Shown here: positions 22,948 through 36,769 of the stretch, piece after piece
Layout: the number at the start of each line of letters is the position of its first letter
Position numbering within the stretch: position 1 is the first letter of the stretch
Source of the DNA: Nemania diffusa
Lineage: Eukaryota; Ascomycota; Sordariomycetes; Xylariales; Xylariaceae
Assembly (NCBI GenBank): GCA_038501195.1
Contig: JBBPUQ010000004.1
Coordinates: 1,922,001-1,986,000 of the forward strand
DNA length: 64,000 bases
Reading direction: 5' to 3'
Translations under genes and position numbers: made by a program
The notes under the pieces: generated by a model
Database searches by the model: none
What the model saw: only the letters and a program-made list of their open reading frames with translations
Told to the model about the DNA's origin: nothing

Positions 22948-23912
22948 ATGTGATTGGATGAAAAGTTCAGCGTGTAAGTCAGATTGTATCATTCAGTGGT
23001 AGTATGGGTCAAAGGGGTCTATGTTTCTAGTTCATCTACATGTCGACACTGTTATAGTATAGTTTTTGTGTATTACTTGTGAAGCCCCCATTTCGACATG
23101 TTCTTCTACGTGGAGATGCTGTACATGAAATGAGAAGCAAGTAATGTTCGAAGGCTTGTCTACGTCGTATTAATTGACCAATGTATGAAATTCCGCTTCA
23201 ATTTCTGCGTTATGGTAACTCGGAACAACCGGTCTAGTGTATCAGATTTAGACGGGTACATATTACGATTTGTCCACTTTAGAGATGAAAAGCGTCACAA
23301 AACTAGATGTTTTCCCAAATCTCTTGTACTGCACAAACACCTACTCATGCGATAAGTGGTAAACGTCTTTATATTTACCGACGAGATAATCGGAGCTGTA
23401 CTCTGTACCCTTCCCTCGATTGCTATGCTGTGGATATATTTAGGTCCCTTGTGAATCATATCTAGTCCCGATTAGGTTAAAGGGCAACAGGAGATCTTCT
23501 TGATTGGTATGGTAGGTTACAAGCTCGATCGGCATTGTCTTAACGGCTGAGCACGAGCAATTACCAGTTGAGGCGGGAGCATGCCGCTCATTGGTTAGGA
23601 CCCTGCCACCTGTAATTGCACTATGTACACATGAACTCGTCAAGAAGATATATCACACTGAATGTCATGAGTTCCTGTCATACTCGTCGTAAATTCTCAT
23701 GATCAATTTATTTTGTTTATTCATAAGGGATGATTGGGAAATTTCCTAAAATTCATTCTGTTCTGTTCTATTACACCTGCTGCACTTCTCTCTACTACCT
23801 AAACACCTCAGAGCTCAGATAGCAGTGCAACCGTTTACAACAAAAGTGCCGTCACCAACCGATCGAGAATTTAATAATTCGTCAAAGACGGTGCATCGAG
23901 GAAAACTCTAAA
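22948..23912. other. intergenic, no gene seen
   Basis: About 1 kb between the tRNA and a small secreted protein gene. Only one short minus-strand frame (23440-23643) without recognisable content. Confidence 0.45.
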
Positions 23913-24363
23913 ATGAAATTCTCAACTTTTGTCACAGCAGCGCTTTTCAGCGTAGTCTCAGCACTCCCTGGATCCATTCCAACCATTACGGCAGCGCCTG
24001 AGCCGAAAAATGTTTCGGCCGATGCTACTGCTGAGCTTAGTTCAGCATCTTGCACATCAACGAACTGTTGGGCTTCTTATGCCGAGTGTAATGGCTCTTT
24101 AACCTTCGTCTACCTGTACTGCCACTTTCTTCCCTAACTTATGCCGCAGTATAACTAATTATTGAAATAGCTGCTACACTCCCCCTCCATGTGGGACGGT
24201 CACATCTCCAGATCCATATGACTGCCCACCTCCTACACCTTATCCAACAGCTGCTGGGAATTCTACGACGCCCACAACTTTGGCGATATCTACCACTTCT
24301 GGGACACCTACCAATCCTGCGACTGAGACAGTAGCTTCCGCTTCAACTATTTTCCCCTCCTAA
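23913..24363 (+). CDS. small secreted cysteine-containing protein with Thr/Ser/Pro-rich tail
   Basis: Exons 23913-24115 and 24171-24363; donor GTACTG, acceptor AAATAG with CTAAT branch candidates; the product has 131 residues. A signal peptide (MKFSTFVTAALFSVVSA) is clear. Six cysteines lie between C-T-S-T-N-C-W and Y-D-C-P-P-P, followed by about 45 residues of Thr, Ser, Pro and Ala that are probably O-glycosylated. I chose this junction because it keeps the second exon in the frame with the C-x5-C spacing and Pro/Thr tail. A donor GTAATG 24 bases upstream is possible but gives a Leu/His-rich tail. Wall-associated or secreted role inferred only. Confidence 0.5.
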
Positions 24364-25905
24364 AGTTTAGACAGTATTTGGCAGACACTGCAGGAGTTTA
24401 GGAGCGCAAGGCGGATTCTTTTCTAGATACATAATTAATTAAATGCACAAGATTGGGGCTATGGGAGATGCTTCTCTTAGAGAGAGATGCTATGAGAGTA
24501 TGTAGGCATGGATGCCTCATTCGAGCAGACTATGAGTTGATTTGCAGTTTGCATATCATAGTTAGCTGAGTTTTAAATGCATAAGCAGGGCAGAATATAA
24601 TGACTGTTCGAAATTCCTCATATACGACTTAACAGTGGCAAGACGTGAAAATTGGCTGGCCCTCAAAACTCTACGCACCTTCACCTGATCTTACGTAAGT
24701 GGTTATTCCAACTTCCTTGGCTAAAGCAAATTAAACCCCAACATAAGCGTTATCAATGTACTTCTCCCTCGCACCACTCAGAACTGATACGCATCCCTGA
24801 GATAGGGTTTTGCTCTCCAACACCAATTGCTAGGTCGTACTATGAATCCCTTCACTGACTGCCAAAACAACCAGATCAGCATTCATAGTTACGGTAAGTT
24901 ACTGATATCCCTTAGGACTGCGACTATGCATACGACATCGGCGATGTGTTTCAAGGGGTTTAGCCAGAGAGACGTATTGTCTAGCCGATGGAAGACGATG
25001 AAAAATGAGGGTTTCGTTGCCACGCTGCTGATTCATCTAGCGCCACTAATCACAAAATGTGCCTTAAATGATATTATTTCTTGCGATGTCGCTGACGCGC
25101 TGATAATCTCCGTCGTCGTGACACTGAGAGGGGTTCTATAAGGAGCATGGTATATGTGAATCATACAGCATATGCAATCTTATTAAAGTTTAATATTGCG
25201 GGGATCTATGGGAGAAGTTGACAAACCTTTCGTTGAGGGATACCCCTCAATTAACGAATCTACATTTCCCTAGGCTGGAGTTTCGCTTGCTCGAAAAGAA
25301 AGGTGTAGGTAGTGGAAATGATGAGCCGCTCATCTCAGAAGATTGTATGGTTAGTTATATTGCTCACAAGGAAAATCTATAGTGATAATATGTAAGGCAG
25401 CCTAGCAAAAGTCTATTAGGGCACGACGATTACATTTAGTGAAAGGTAAACTTCATGTTAAGGAAGTGCCGTATTATTAAGGCTGGGAGAATTGTGCTGA
25501 TCGGCTGGCGAAGCACTTACACGTCTGTTTTCAGCTGGTAATCAACTGCCTAACCCTTTTCGGCAACTGGATTACCAATTCCCCAGATTGGAAGGACCCC
25601 GGCACCCGACCTGTTAGTCTAGCGTATCTAGTGGTGGGTCGACATGCTGTCATCGAAACATGCCCAGTGTTTCCACTTCCATTTATCTGAGGATCTGGTC
25701 CTCTCGATTTATCAGGCAACTACAAATCAATCGCGTCCGTCCATCGTACACATTTACCCATCACTACCTCTCGATATTCAAACACAAAGCCTTTCAATCG
25801 AATATCTAGCCCGCTACCGTAACTAGTTCTCTTTGCTGCCTCAAGTCGACCAAGTTTATCGACCGAGTAAAGTTATCCGTCACGTTACCGCCTACAACCA
25901 CCAAA
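24364..25905. other. gene-poor intergenic region
   Basis: About 1.5 kb with no supportable gene. The longest frame, 24827-25141 plus, opens at a non-ATG codon and has no recognisable domain. Confidence 0.4.
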
Positions 25906-26379
25906 ATGCGATTCCTAACGGTCGCCGCCACCGCCCTAGCCGTTGCGCACGGCGCTTTCGCTGTCGATATCCAAAAAGCTATTATCATGAGCTTCCCTCA
26001 AGGGACACCCGACGAGATTGTCAATCGGGCAATGGACGAGATACGCAAAGCTGGTGGCACAGTCACCCACGAGTATAAGTTGCTCAAGTACGAGACCTCT
26101 TTCTATTTCCACCGTACACGAAATCCTTACCCACAGCATTATGCTACGAAAGGCGTGCTTGTAGTTCTATTCAATTTTATTTGAGTTGTTCTAATGATCG
26201 CTGCGAGAGATGATGCGCGGAACTTTTGTACAGAGTATGTACTGACAATTTTGAATAGAGGCTTTGCGGCGAAGGCACCACAGAAGATCATCGAATCTGT
26301 TACGACATGGAGTTCCGAGTATCATGCTGTTATCGAAGAGGACCAGATCGTGGAGATCTCCAATCTGAGTTCCAACTAA
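25906..26379 (+). CDS. secreted peptidase inhibitor I9 (subtilisin-propeptide-like) protein
   Basis: Exons 25906-26087 and 26259-26379; donor GTACGA, acceptor GAATAG, intron 171 bp; the product has 100 residues. The signal peptide is M-R-F-L-T-V-A-A-T-A-L-A-V-A-H-G-A-F-A. The mature part is one I9 fold: a K-A-I-I-M-S-F strand, the helix around D-E-I-V-N-R-A-M-D-E-I-R-K-A-G-G, H-E-Y-K-L-L-K-G-F-A-A-K-A-P, and the closing I-E-E-D-Q-I-V-E-I. This fold occurs as the propeptide of subtilases and as free inhibitors such as yeast Pbi2 and Pleurotus POIA1. No protease domain follows, so it is a free inhibitor or chaperone-like protein, here with a secretion signal. Confidence 0.85.
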
Positions 26380-28579
26380 AATGTCGTTGGCTTCGAGAGG
26401 CGACAAGCCAACTTATGATTAAACGATCCCTGGCTCTGCGCTACTCCGATACCCTCCTTATGCGATCGAAATTATTCTGATGAATACAGGAAAGGGATGA
26501 ATAATAGGTGACTTGGTTCTCAGATTAGATGGTGCTTGTTTTCGCTACTTTGGCGTTGGAGGAATGCTACCTGCTCGGCTTTCTGGGGGTTTATCTGTTT
26601 AGAGTATTGATTAAATGCGTTAAAATACCACAAAATCCAATTGCTTATGGTACAGTTCTGATCTTAATTGCTCTGTACCTTGTTGAATATAGTCGTATAT
26701 ACTAGTGTCCTTATTCATACTTTGCTAATTTGTCCTACTATAAGCACTATAAAAGATAGCTACGGTTCAACTAGAGAAGACAAATCGAGGCATATGTAGC
26801 GTTGGTAAGAAGCGTAGCAAGAGTCTGGCTTCTTTCATGGACACTTGGCAAGCTTTTAGTCTTGCTAAGATCGTTCTCCCTCGGCTGATCAATCTCTCCT
26901 GGATACTGCTGTGGTCCTGTTCTTATAGAATATATATAGTAGGCAGGTTAGTCCAGTCTGTTACGAGGGGCTTTTGCGATCATTATACGCGCAATCCTCA
27001 AACCTGGGTTCTTCGGCTCGGTGTGCTCAGGTTCCGATTTTTGTCGTTGCCTACCATTGCCATCGAATTCAAACTAACTGGCTTTCTCTTCATCCTGACA
27101 CCAGTAACTATCGCCTACGCCTCGCACCGCAACATGTAGAAGAGATTACGGCTTTGCTAACTAGGTGCTGTCAATAGCCTATGCTTGGTGCTTCCTTCTT
27201 GTGAGGAGAATTCTAGAGCCACCTGTTACTAGACTTGACAGAGGTTATTCAGAATTTAGTGCTCTAGCAAGTGTATACTCTGTGTTTCCTACCTAAGAAA
27301 GCAGTGCTAGAGCTGCTAACTGTCTTGGGGAATATTTAGGTATGTATACCTCTTCTACTGCATGCACGATGCAACGGGGCGATCACATCTATTTTAGGAA
27401 TACCCGCGTTGCCGGACACAAATAAATATATCTAATATGCAAGGTACAATAGATGATATTTTGCTTGTGTGCTACCTATCATACAGAGTACCTACTGTAG
27501 GTATAGGATTATAAGCTATTACCTTTGAAGCAACCTAAGGACTCGTTTTCACGATTGGTTGAGTTTAAATTTGTACATTATTTTTGCCTACGTAGGTAGA
27601 TGAATATTTTGTCAGGTGTCCTTTGAGTGAGTGATTGGCTTTGTCTACTTACACATTGTGCTTATATCGCTTTGGAAGATGGTACAAAACATACCCATCT
27701 TTATGGTGTCTGTTACAACCATGCGTTAATAAAACAACAGAGTTGAGGTAACAATGCTTAGGGACTATGTACCTAAAGGACAACGGATTACATATGTAGG
27801 TAGACTGCTTGATGCTGTAGATATGTACGCTTACTTAGGTAGGTATCAGCTATTACTCTGCGACTGCAATAAATCTGCCGCGTTAGCGTGGTTTATAAGG
27901 TCAGACCCCTGTTGTTTGATGATTATTCCCCTGGTACTCCCTGCACGCTAGTCTAGTGGGGTCAGCCCGGGCGTGTCAGACTTGAAGGTCTGATAGCAGC
28001 TAGGTAGCTACATACCTATCTCCAACGTCTTACGCATAGTTATGCTTATGCATGCTTGTGATCCCAATTTGGCGACGACGACCCGACGCGAGACATAGAC
28101 CCCTCTAGCACACAGCACAGCACATACACACACCACACGGCAGCCATTGTCTTTGAAGAGTACTGGGCCTAGATTCCTCTTTGGCCAACTTTCGGCTATT
28201 CGGAGACCCACGAGACAATGCGCTTTATGATCGACTGAACAATCCGTATTCTGCCTAACAATGAAACCTTCATGCTCTTTATTACCAATCTCTACTTCTT
28301 GAGCCTCGACTCCTGCAACCCCAGCAACACTCGGCTTTTCCATGACGGTCGTTAATACCATGAGTTCTACAATTCTCTGTATACTACGTTTCTTCACAGC
28401 TGAAATCGCAATCCGTTCATAACAACGTCTTTGAAACCCTTCCATTTTTTTGTCGAACCTCGTTCTGCTTGCGACCCTACTTCGATCTTGGGTCTATATA
28501 TTGCGGTGACGATATCCATAATCACCCAATAGCCTGACGACCGCCTAATCTGTGTAATTCGATCTCATCGTCCGGCGCG
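26380..28579. other. intergenic region upstream of the Hook gene
   Basis: About 2.2 kb, AT-rich. Frames at 26837-27139 (plus) and 28008-28445 (minus, 145 codons, ATG start) have no recognisable domain. The second ends 135 bases before the Hook ATG on the opposite strand and could be a small divergent gene, but I cannot support it. Confidence 0.4.
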
Positions 28580-31500
28580 ATGATATCCTCAATGAATCTC
28601 CAGGCAACCCACGCGGCCCTGCTCGAATGGGTATGTATACTCACTTATGATATGCTTGACCTTCCATTTATTGTTCTTATCCTTTTGCTGTCTATGCTGG
28701 AGATTTTGCTAATTTGATCATTTTCTATAGGCAAATGCGATGGTCATTAAGTTCGCTCCCGACCGCGAATCGATCCTAAAAGCGAAGAAGCTCGAACAGC
28801 TCTTTGACGGCGCCTTCTTCTCTGTACTCCTCGAAATACTAGACCCAGAGTATAATCCCGCTCGGCTCGAGCAAGCCCTCGCCGCTTCTAAGTCTGGCGA
28901 TGACACGAGGAGAAGCATGCACATTATTCACATTAGCCTGGGCAACTTCGCGCGACGATTTTGTCCTAAAATAGAACCTTTGATCAAGACGATCGATTTC
29001 CAGGCCTTGGATAGAGACCCGACAAGAGTCGGGATATCGGAGGTGAATACTCCCTCGTCATCTGAGCCTTCTCCCAACATCGCCCCATCTTCCAACCCGA
29101 ATTCTAAGGAAAATGGATGTGATGCTAAAATGTATTTGCAGGTTCTAGTCATATTTTTATGCGCCGCCTGCTTCCACAAAGATAACTCCCAATACATCAT
29201 TCTCGTCCAGGAATTGGACGCGAAATATCAGTCAGCTATCTTCCAGATCATCACCGAAATTGATGCTAAGCTTGACCAAGACGGGTTTAATATCGATAAT
29301 GACAGTACCACAGCTACTAATAATGCTAGAGTGGATGCCGATCTTGCGCACGAAGCTGCTGTAGCTGATTTGCAGCGCGAAGCTGAGGAAGCTAAGCGGC
29401 AGGCAGGTAGCTTACGGGTACGATTAGACCGCCTTCAAGATAACTATGATGAGCTAGTTAGAAAACACGAAGAGTTACAAGACGAGAACGAGCAACTACA
29501 TAAGCAAATCGAGTCGGAAGCAGGCAACTTTGATCGGCACCGACTACAGCGGCTTCTAAAAGAAAACGAAACGCTCATCGCGAATCTCGAACATGAGAGG
29601 AACTCCCTGATCGACGAGAGAGTACAACTTCTGAAAGATAAGGCCCGCCTTGAGGCTGTAGCGCTCAAGGCCGAGTCGCTTGGTGATGAGAATCAGGAGC
29701 TCAAGGCCAAGAACGAGGAGTTGTCTAAGAAGGCTAATATGGCCGATAATTTAAGAAAGAAGGTTGAGGCATCAAAACATCTCGAGGCCGAACTAACTGC
29801 ATTACGCAACGATAGGATGGATCTTGCCAAGACTTATGACCAACTCACACATGCTAATGCGAAGATTGAGACGCTGAAGCGAGAAAGTGAGGCTTATGCC
29901 TCAAAGATGCAAGGCTACGAGATCGACATCGCTAATATGCGAGATCAGAAGCTAGCGCTAGTGTCGCAAAACCAGGACGTGATAATGCGTCTGGGTGAAT
30001 TAGAGCAGCGAAGCCAGCTTGATGAAGCTGTGGTGAAAGACCTTCAAGAGAAAGTCTTAATGCTAGATCCATCCGCGGTTATGGATGATTCTTTAGCTGC
30101 TCGCCCTACATCCCTCGAAGATGAGCTCAACGATTCGAGCAATGCAATTTCAATGAGAAATCTTGAGGTGCAGAGGCTTCAGGCAGAAAACGCAGTGTTG
30201 AAGAGCACCATTGGCTCAGAGACTGACAAGGGCCAACTAGTTCAAGAAATGGAAGATTTACGTATCTCACGCCAAGCAATCCAGGATAAATATAACGATA
30301 TCTTTGAGAGGTTTACGGTTGGTCAGAAGCAGCTCGACACCCTTATCCAGAACATGGGCGAGAAAGGGTTAGTTGAGACGATACAAGCTTGCTATGATAT
30401 GGCCCCGGACACCAAATGGCTGATGTCAGATTTTTTCAGAGAAGAAGCATATTCAGATCTACGGACCCAAGTCCTCGCCGAACAAAGTCGCTCGAAGCAA
30501 TTCGAAAGGCAGCTCGAGAGCATCAAAGAACAACTTGCCGACAAGGAGCGCGCCTTGTTAGAGGCCCGCGGTGATTGTAAGGCGATATTTATAGAGTACG
30601 TTTTAAATGGCGAAGATGCTGACAATGCGGAAAAAGTGACCGCTGTCGAAAAATCCAGTCTAGATGCTCTCACCGAATTGAAGAACACCGATGGTATGCT
30701 TGCGGCCTCGCTCCGTGCGGAGCTTGAAGTCGAGCGAAAGAAATATAAGTTATTGAAGGACGAGTCAGAGGCCATGCAGAAGCAGCTCCTGACCGCCTTC
30801 ATTGACAAAGATGAGCTTCGCCGCGAAGCTGAACATGCCAACCGGGAGCTTCAAAAGGCAGCCGACGGGCAGACCGTCAGCACGGATTATATCAAACAAT
30901 CCGAAAAGATGGAGAAGCTACGAACTCGCTACAAGCAGCTACAGCAGGTGAGTCACGCTTCGACCTTGTCAGATACCCCAAGCGATGAGGATGATCCGGA
31001 TGTCATTTGTGTGAAGGAGAAGCGCCAGAATGTGTGGGAGAGTTTTAACCCCTGGTTTGTTGGTTCGGCATCTGCTCCCGAGAATGGTTTCTATCCCTAC
31101 GAAATCGGGGAAGATGGTTCATTGACTGTACCTAAACGTCCGGCCTCGACGGGATACCCTTCTGGCAACCATCCCTCTGCGAGTCTCGATATTGCTCCCT
31201 GTGACTCGGGATACACCTCGCCTAATCGTATGAGTATCGAATCCGCAAAATCGGCCCCTACACAAGAGAGCGCTTCAAACCAGGGAAAGGAGAGACCGAA
31301 AAGTTGGATTCCTTGGCTCGGACTTGGATCTCGAGACTCGGGCTGCATTTAAACCACCCCCTAGACATCTGCGTGTAGCTTAGAGCGCGTAACTGACAGT
31401 TGGTGCTCTGAAATAGCAATACGAACAATCTGACGTCAAGAATCGCGAACTCGAGCGGACACTCAAGTCTGTCCGCGCCGGCGCTGAAGCTAGCGCACAG

Positions 31501-31989
31501 AAGGTGAGTAATAACTTTCATAATAATTTTTGGTATAATATAGGTTGGATATTGGATTTATATATGTGTATTGCTATGATTTCTCGAAATCCGGGTCTCA
31601 AATATTTTGCCCTCGTCAACCTTATTTCATCTAAAGACGTAGAATTGCTTGTGTGATTGTAAGTTGAGATAAGATTCTAAACCGGAAACGCAGGCCCAGA
31701 CCGACCAGTTCATCAAAAACCTCGAACGCGAGAACGCGACGATCGCCTCCGCATGGTATGACTTGTCAAGCAGGTTACAGAGTAATCATTTTGTACTACA
31801 GCGGCGGAACGAGGCGCCCAAAAGCTGGTTGAACAAACAGAGGCACTTGATTAATGGTGAGTGATCTTCTCTCCGCGAGTGTGCTGCTAGGTGCTTCTAA
31901 TTGCGGCTCGCACGATGCCAAAGAGAAAAATGAATGTTGTGTTGCGAGTCTAGAGTGCTAATAACTCTATAGCTACGCCGCGGAGATAG
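28580..31989 (+). CDS. hookA: Hook family protein (dynein-dynactin/early endosome adaptor)
   Basis: Exons 28580-28630, 28731-30947, 31417-31503, 31694-31856 and 31973-31989 give 844 residues. Donors are GTATGT and GTGAGT, acceptors TATAG, AATAG, GCAG and TATAG. The N-terminal Hook domain (about 1-170, starting L-Q-A-T-H-A-A-L-L-E-W) binds dynein light intermediate chain in the family. Coiled coil follows from about 205 to 800. The conserved C-terminus (S-A-W-Y-D-L-S-S-R-L-Q-S-N, then L-Q-R-R-N-E-A-P-K-S-W-L) contacts the FTS/FHIP cargo complex. The last exon adds only A-T-P-R-R and a stop. If the intron after 30947 is retained, the frame continues to a stop at 31350-31352, giving 890 residues with another tail (see findings). 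The symbol follows Aspergillus usage. Confidence 0.88.
30948..31416 (+). other. Hook intron that stays open and encodes an alternative tail
   Basis: This intron has a GTGAGT donor, a TAACTGAC branch region near 31391 and an AATAG acceptor. Its first 135 codons are in frame with the upstream exon and free of stops until TAA at 31350. The translated tail is acidic and Ser/Pro-rich and contains W-E-S-F-N-P-W-F and W-I-P-W-L-G-L-G. Confidence 0.6.
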
Positions 31990-33001
31990 GAGCTTTCGCT
32001 GGCATAATGCGCAACTAACCCCCCCTATGTGTTTGCTACCTGGTGCTTGCTCACAAGCCCTTAAGCTTCCGAGGACGCTGTGTTCCCCTCCTAAAGGAAT
32101 ATAGTCTATTTGGCTTTAAAAGGGCGCTAAGAGCCGTATGCTGCTTCTTAAACCCCTACGAAGTTGCAGGATACTAGTACTCTGCTACACTACATCTACC
32201 ATGGCACACGACTAGCATGTGTGAAACCTAGCCACCGGTATACTCTCTTTCCATAGTTTCTTTTCTTATGTTAACCCTAGGGTAGTTAGAGCATCTGTAT
32301 AGGGAGAGCATCGTGTATAAAGGGATCAGGACATATATGGACGGACCTTTGCTGTTGTAATTGACACGTGTGTATATATACACCGTCAAATTAGATTATA
32401 CCCCTTTTGTCGAGAATATACTAGGACATGCCCAGGCTTGCACATTCGTGTTATTCAGATTTCGCAAATATGTTAACTTTTGTTTCTCACGCATAAGACC
32501 AGGCGTTGTTCTTAATTGTATGTGCCTCAACCTACGAGGGCTAGTAATATGCGTATTTCTACTCTTTCGTTTTCCGAGTGGTTCATAGCTGTGGGCCACG
32601 AAAATCCTCATAATTTAGCACGTCTATGCCCAACAACACGGTCTAATCTAGAAGCAACGAGGTTACAGAATTTATCAATTTTTGATTAGTCACATTTTAC
32701 ATACACAACGAGCCCGGGGCGAAGGAAGTGGTAGGTATGGTACAAATCATCATGGTTTCCCACGCCCCCCTCCTTTATTCACGTACGCGTTTCCCTAGGT
32801 TTTCTCCAAATGCCGGGGCTGGGTATTGCCAGCCAAGCGTACATCCTCTATTGTTGATTTCCGGGGTAATGTCTCATAAACAAGCATGGGCCCATGGCAC
32901 CTCGTTGTCTCATCTCTAGTGACGAAAAAAATGAGGTTCTCGTGAGTCACGTTAGTTGCTAGGAAGCGACCTTGATTATTGCGTTAAATCGTTCGACACG
33001 T
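31990..33001. other. intergenic between convergent Hook and ADK1
   Basis: About 1 kb between two 3' ends. Short frames only, no RNA gene recognised. Confidence 0.5.
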
Positions 33002-34088
<1,087 letters not shown>

Positions 34089-35595
34089 GGCGAATTATCG
34101 TGCGCAAGAAAGAGATAGGCCGGACCGAGGCAGAAGAATAGAGAGAATAGAAAGGCGAGAGACAGCTATACAAAGCCGGTATAGTAAAAGGGTTGAGTGG
34201 AGAGGGTGTGAGGCGGGAAAGGAGAAGAAAGAAAAGGAAAAGGACGAGTAGAGAAGCTCCGAAAGTGAGGATTGCGAGGTCGGGCTTGACGACGAAATGG
34301 ACAGCTGGGACCTAGGCACAGTAGATGAACGAACAGGTCGCGACAAAAATGTTGCGTAGACTATTACAGTAACAGCCGCTCTACAGGGACCACTGTACAG
34401 GGAACAGCGTTCCCAGGTAGCGGGCCCAATTGGGGGGTTTGACTGGCTGCGGGCGCCAAATGCGGTGGAGGCTTACCTGTGGGTGCGCCGTGGGTGGACC
34501 TGTAGGTGGTCTTTAGTGGCTTGTTTGCCCGCTGCTACAGTACGCCGACGAGAGCGTACTATACCCCTTGCAGGTAGGTGTAGGTAGGTACGGGTACAGA
34601 ATAGAAGGTGCTTGCCGTTACATACACGTAGGTCGTCTCTCGCAAGTTCCATCCACCCGTAGTTCTGGCCGTAGCATCTCGGCCCGGGTATAATCATCAA
34701 GCTTTCTCTCCTTAGGATAGGTAAGTAAGCACCTAAGGTAGACTATAAGCCGAGCTTGATGTGAGCCAGAGAATAGGCGGAGGATGAGTAAGTGGTATAT
34801 GGTTTTGTCTATCTACAGAATACCCGGTAGACCGACACTATTTCCCGCAAGTCTCAATCTACAACACTTTCTTTTTCCCATAAGCAATATTCTGTAGTAG
34901 AGCTTCGACATCCATAGTATATACTGTACTTGTAAGTACTAATAATAAAACATGAGAGTGATAATTTGATACACTGCTACTTACCACTTATTTCAACCAA
35001 TAAGCTAGAGGGTTGGAGAGCTATCTTAGTAAAATCACAAGCTTAGGTTTACTCAGCTCCGAGGTCTTCACGAGCTTTGCAGGTACTCAAAACCCGTTCT
35101 CTAGAAACACATATTCGTCCAAGCAACGAGTCCTCTCTTAGCTATTTTTAATATCCACCAGTCAGCATGAGAATGATGTCCTTTCCCGTATGGAACTCGG
35201 ATTCCAAATACTACTGTGGTATAGGTAGATACCTAGTGCTAGGTCTCACAGGTTGCCTCTTATGTACTCTGATATCTCTTATCGAATCTTGGCGGCTTCC
35301 AGTAGATGAGACACGCGCCACACCAGCCACAGGAATACTCATCAGCCACATCGATGGAGCTAGCCCACCTGGCGGGGCAGCCTGTTGTGCGCTAGCCTAG
35401 AAAGGGGATTAAGCTTGCCTAGCATTTCGTAACAAGGCAGCCTCACATTACGACAGACAGTTACAGCCTTCTACAATCACAACTCGCCGCCAATTCTCGC
35501 ATTATAGCAAATCATCAGCCTTCTGCCTCCCACGATCCTCACGCACACCTCCCCTGTATCCCAGAATCATCGATACAAGGGCCCTCGTTTTTACG
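34089..35595. other. divergent intergenic region, ADK1 / RPN8
   Basis: About 1.5 kb between two start codons. It carries the pyrimidine-rich ADK1 leader and, further on, scattered taggtagg/cttacct-type short repeats (about 34490-34730). No gene supported. Confidence 0.5.
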
Positions 35596-36769
35596 ATGCC
35601 TGCCACTACTGCTGAGACGCTCTCCTTCGTCAGCAGAAATGTCACCGTCGCACCCCTCGTTCTATTATCTGTTGTAGACCATTTCAACCGGGCAACTAAA
35701 GGCTCGCGTAAGAGAGTCGTCGGTGTGCTGCTTGGGCAGAATGATGGGAAGAATGTCCGGGTGTCAAACAGTTTCGCAGGTTAGCTATTGCGCCGTACAC
35801 TCTTTGCTTTCTTTTGCCCATTTAACTGACACCGTCCCTCGACTTGCAGTGCCTTTCGAAGAAGAGAGCGACGACCCTTCAGTTTGGTTTCTTGACCATA
35901 ACTATGTGGAGAATATGAATGACATGTTCAAGAAGGTCAACGCACGAGAAAAGTTAATAGGCTGGTATCATTCGGGACCCAAGCTCCGAGCTTCGGACCT
36001 TGAGATCAACGAGCTCTTCAAACGATATACACCAAACCCCCTACTCGTTATCATCGATGTTCAACCTAAGGAGTCCGGCGTGCCGACAGACGCATATTTC
36101 GCAGTAGAGGAAATCAAAGATGTAGGTACTTTCTTGATCCGAATCTAGACAAGTTAGGCTGACAGTGCATACCCGCAGGATGGCACAACCACATCAAAAA
36201 CATTCGTACACACACCCTCCACGATCGAAGCTGAAGAAGCCGAAGAGATTGGTGTCGAGCACCTTCTTAGAGACATCCGCGATGTTGCCATTGGCACACT
36301 ATCAACTCGCATCACAAATCAGTTGCAATCACTACAAGGACTGCACTTACGCTTGCGCGAAATCCAGACATACCTCCAGAAAGTGCAAGACAAGCAATTA
36401 CCAGTGAATCATGCCGTCCTCGGCAATCTGCAGGACATATTTAACCTTCTGCCTAATCTATCTACGCCAAAGCCTGGCGGGGAGGCCAAGGGCTCCAATG
36501 TTGGTGAGCTAGGTTACGCCATGAGTGTGAAGACAAATGACCAGCTATTGGCAATCTACCTCAGCAGTTTAATCCGAGCCATAACTGCCTTCCATGACCT
36601 CATCGAGAATAAAATCCAAAACAGGCAACAGCAAGAAGAGAAGGAAGCGAAGAAAGAGGAGGCTGCGGCGGAGAAGGAGAAGAGCGAAAAGGAGAAGAAG
36701 GAAGCCGGTGCAAATGGATCTAGTTCTGACTCAGGGGAGAAGAGCTCCGAGAAAGAGAAGAAGAAGTAG
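35596..36769 (+). CDS. RPN8: 26S proteasome regulatory lid subunit Rpn8 (MPN domain)
   Basis: Exons 35596-35779, 35850-36121 and 36179-36769 give 348 residues. The MPN domain covers about 10-145: [20 protein letters not shown], then G-W-Y-H-S-G-P-K-L. The zinc-binding JAMM signature is incomplete: it has H-S-G rather than the full HxHx7Sx2D. This is expected for Rpn8, which is catalytically inactive and forms a heterodimer with the deubiquitinase Rpn11. A helical C-terminal region ([11 protein letters not shown] and following) contributes to the lid helical bundle. The last 60 residues are a Lys/Glu-rich, probably disordered tail. Confidence 0.95.

Noticed and set aside
24827..25540. Retroelement relic
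   Set aside because: Fragments such as A-D-R-L-A-K are suggestive of RNase H-like text, but too short and isolated to support a call.
26837..27139. 100-codon hydrophobic plus-strand frame
   Set aside because: No domain or splice context, and an equally long frame overlaps it in another phase.
27950..28005. tRNA-like sequence (gtctagtgg ... tcagacttgaaggtctga)
   Set aside because: There is an anticodon-stem-like hairpin, but no T-arm and no pairing acceptor stem.
28008..28445. 145-codon minus-strand frame with ATG upstream of Hook
   Set aside because: No recognisable domain, mixed composition, and it overlaps the probable Hook promoter. It cannot be excluded, but I cannot support it.
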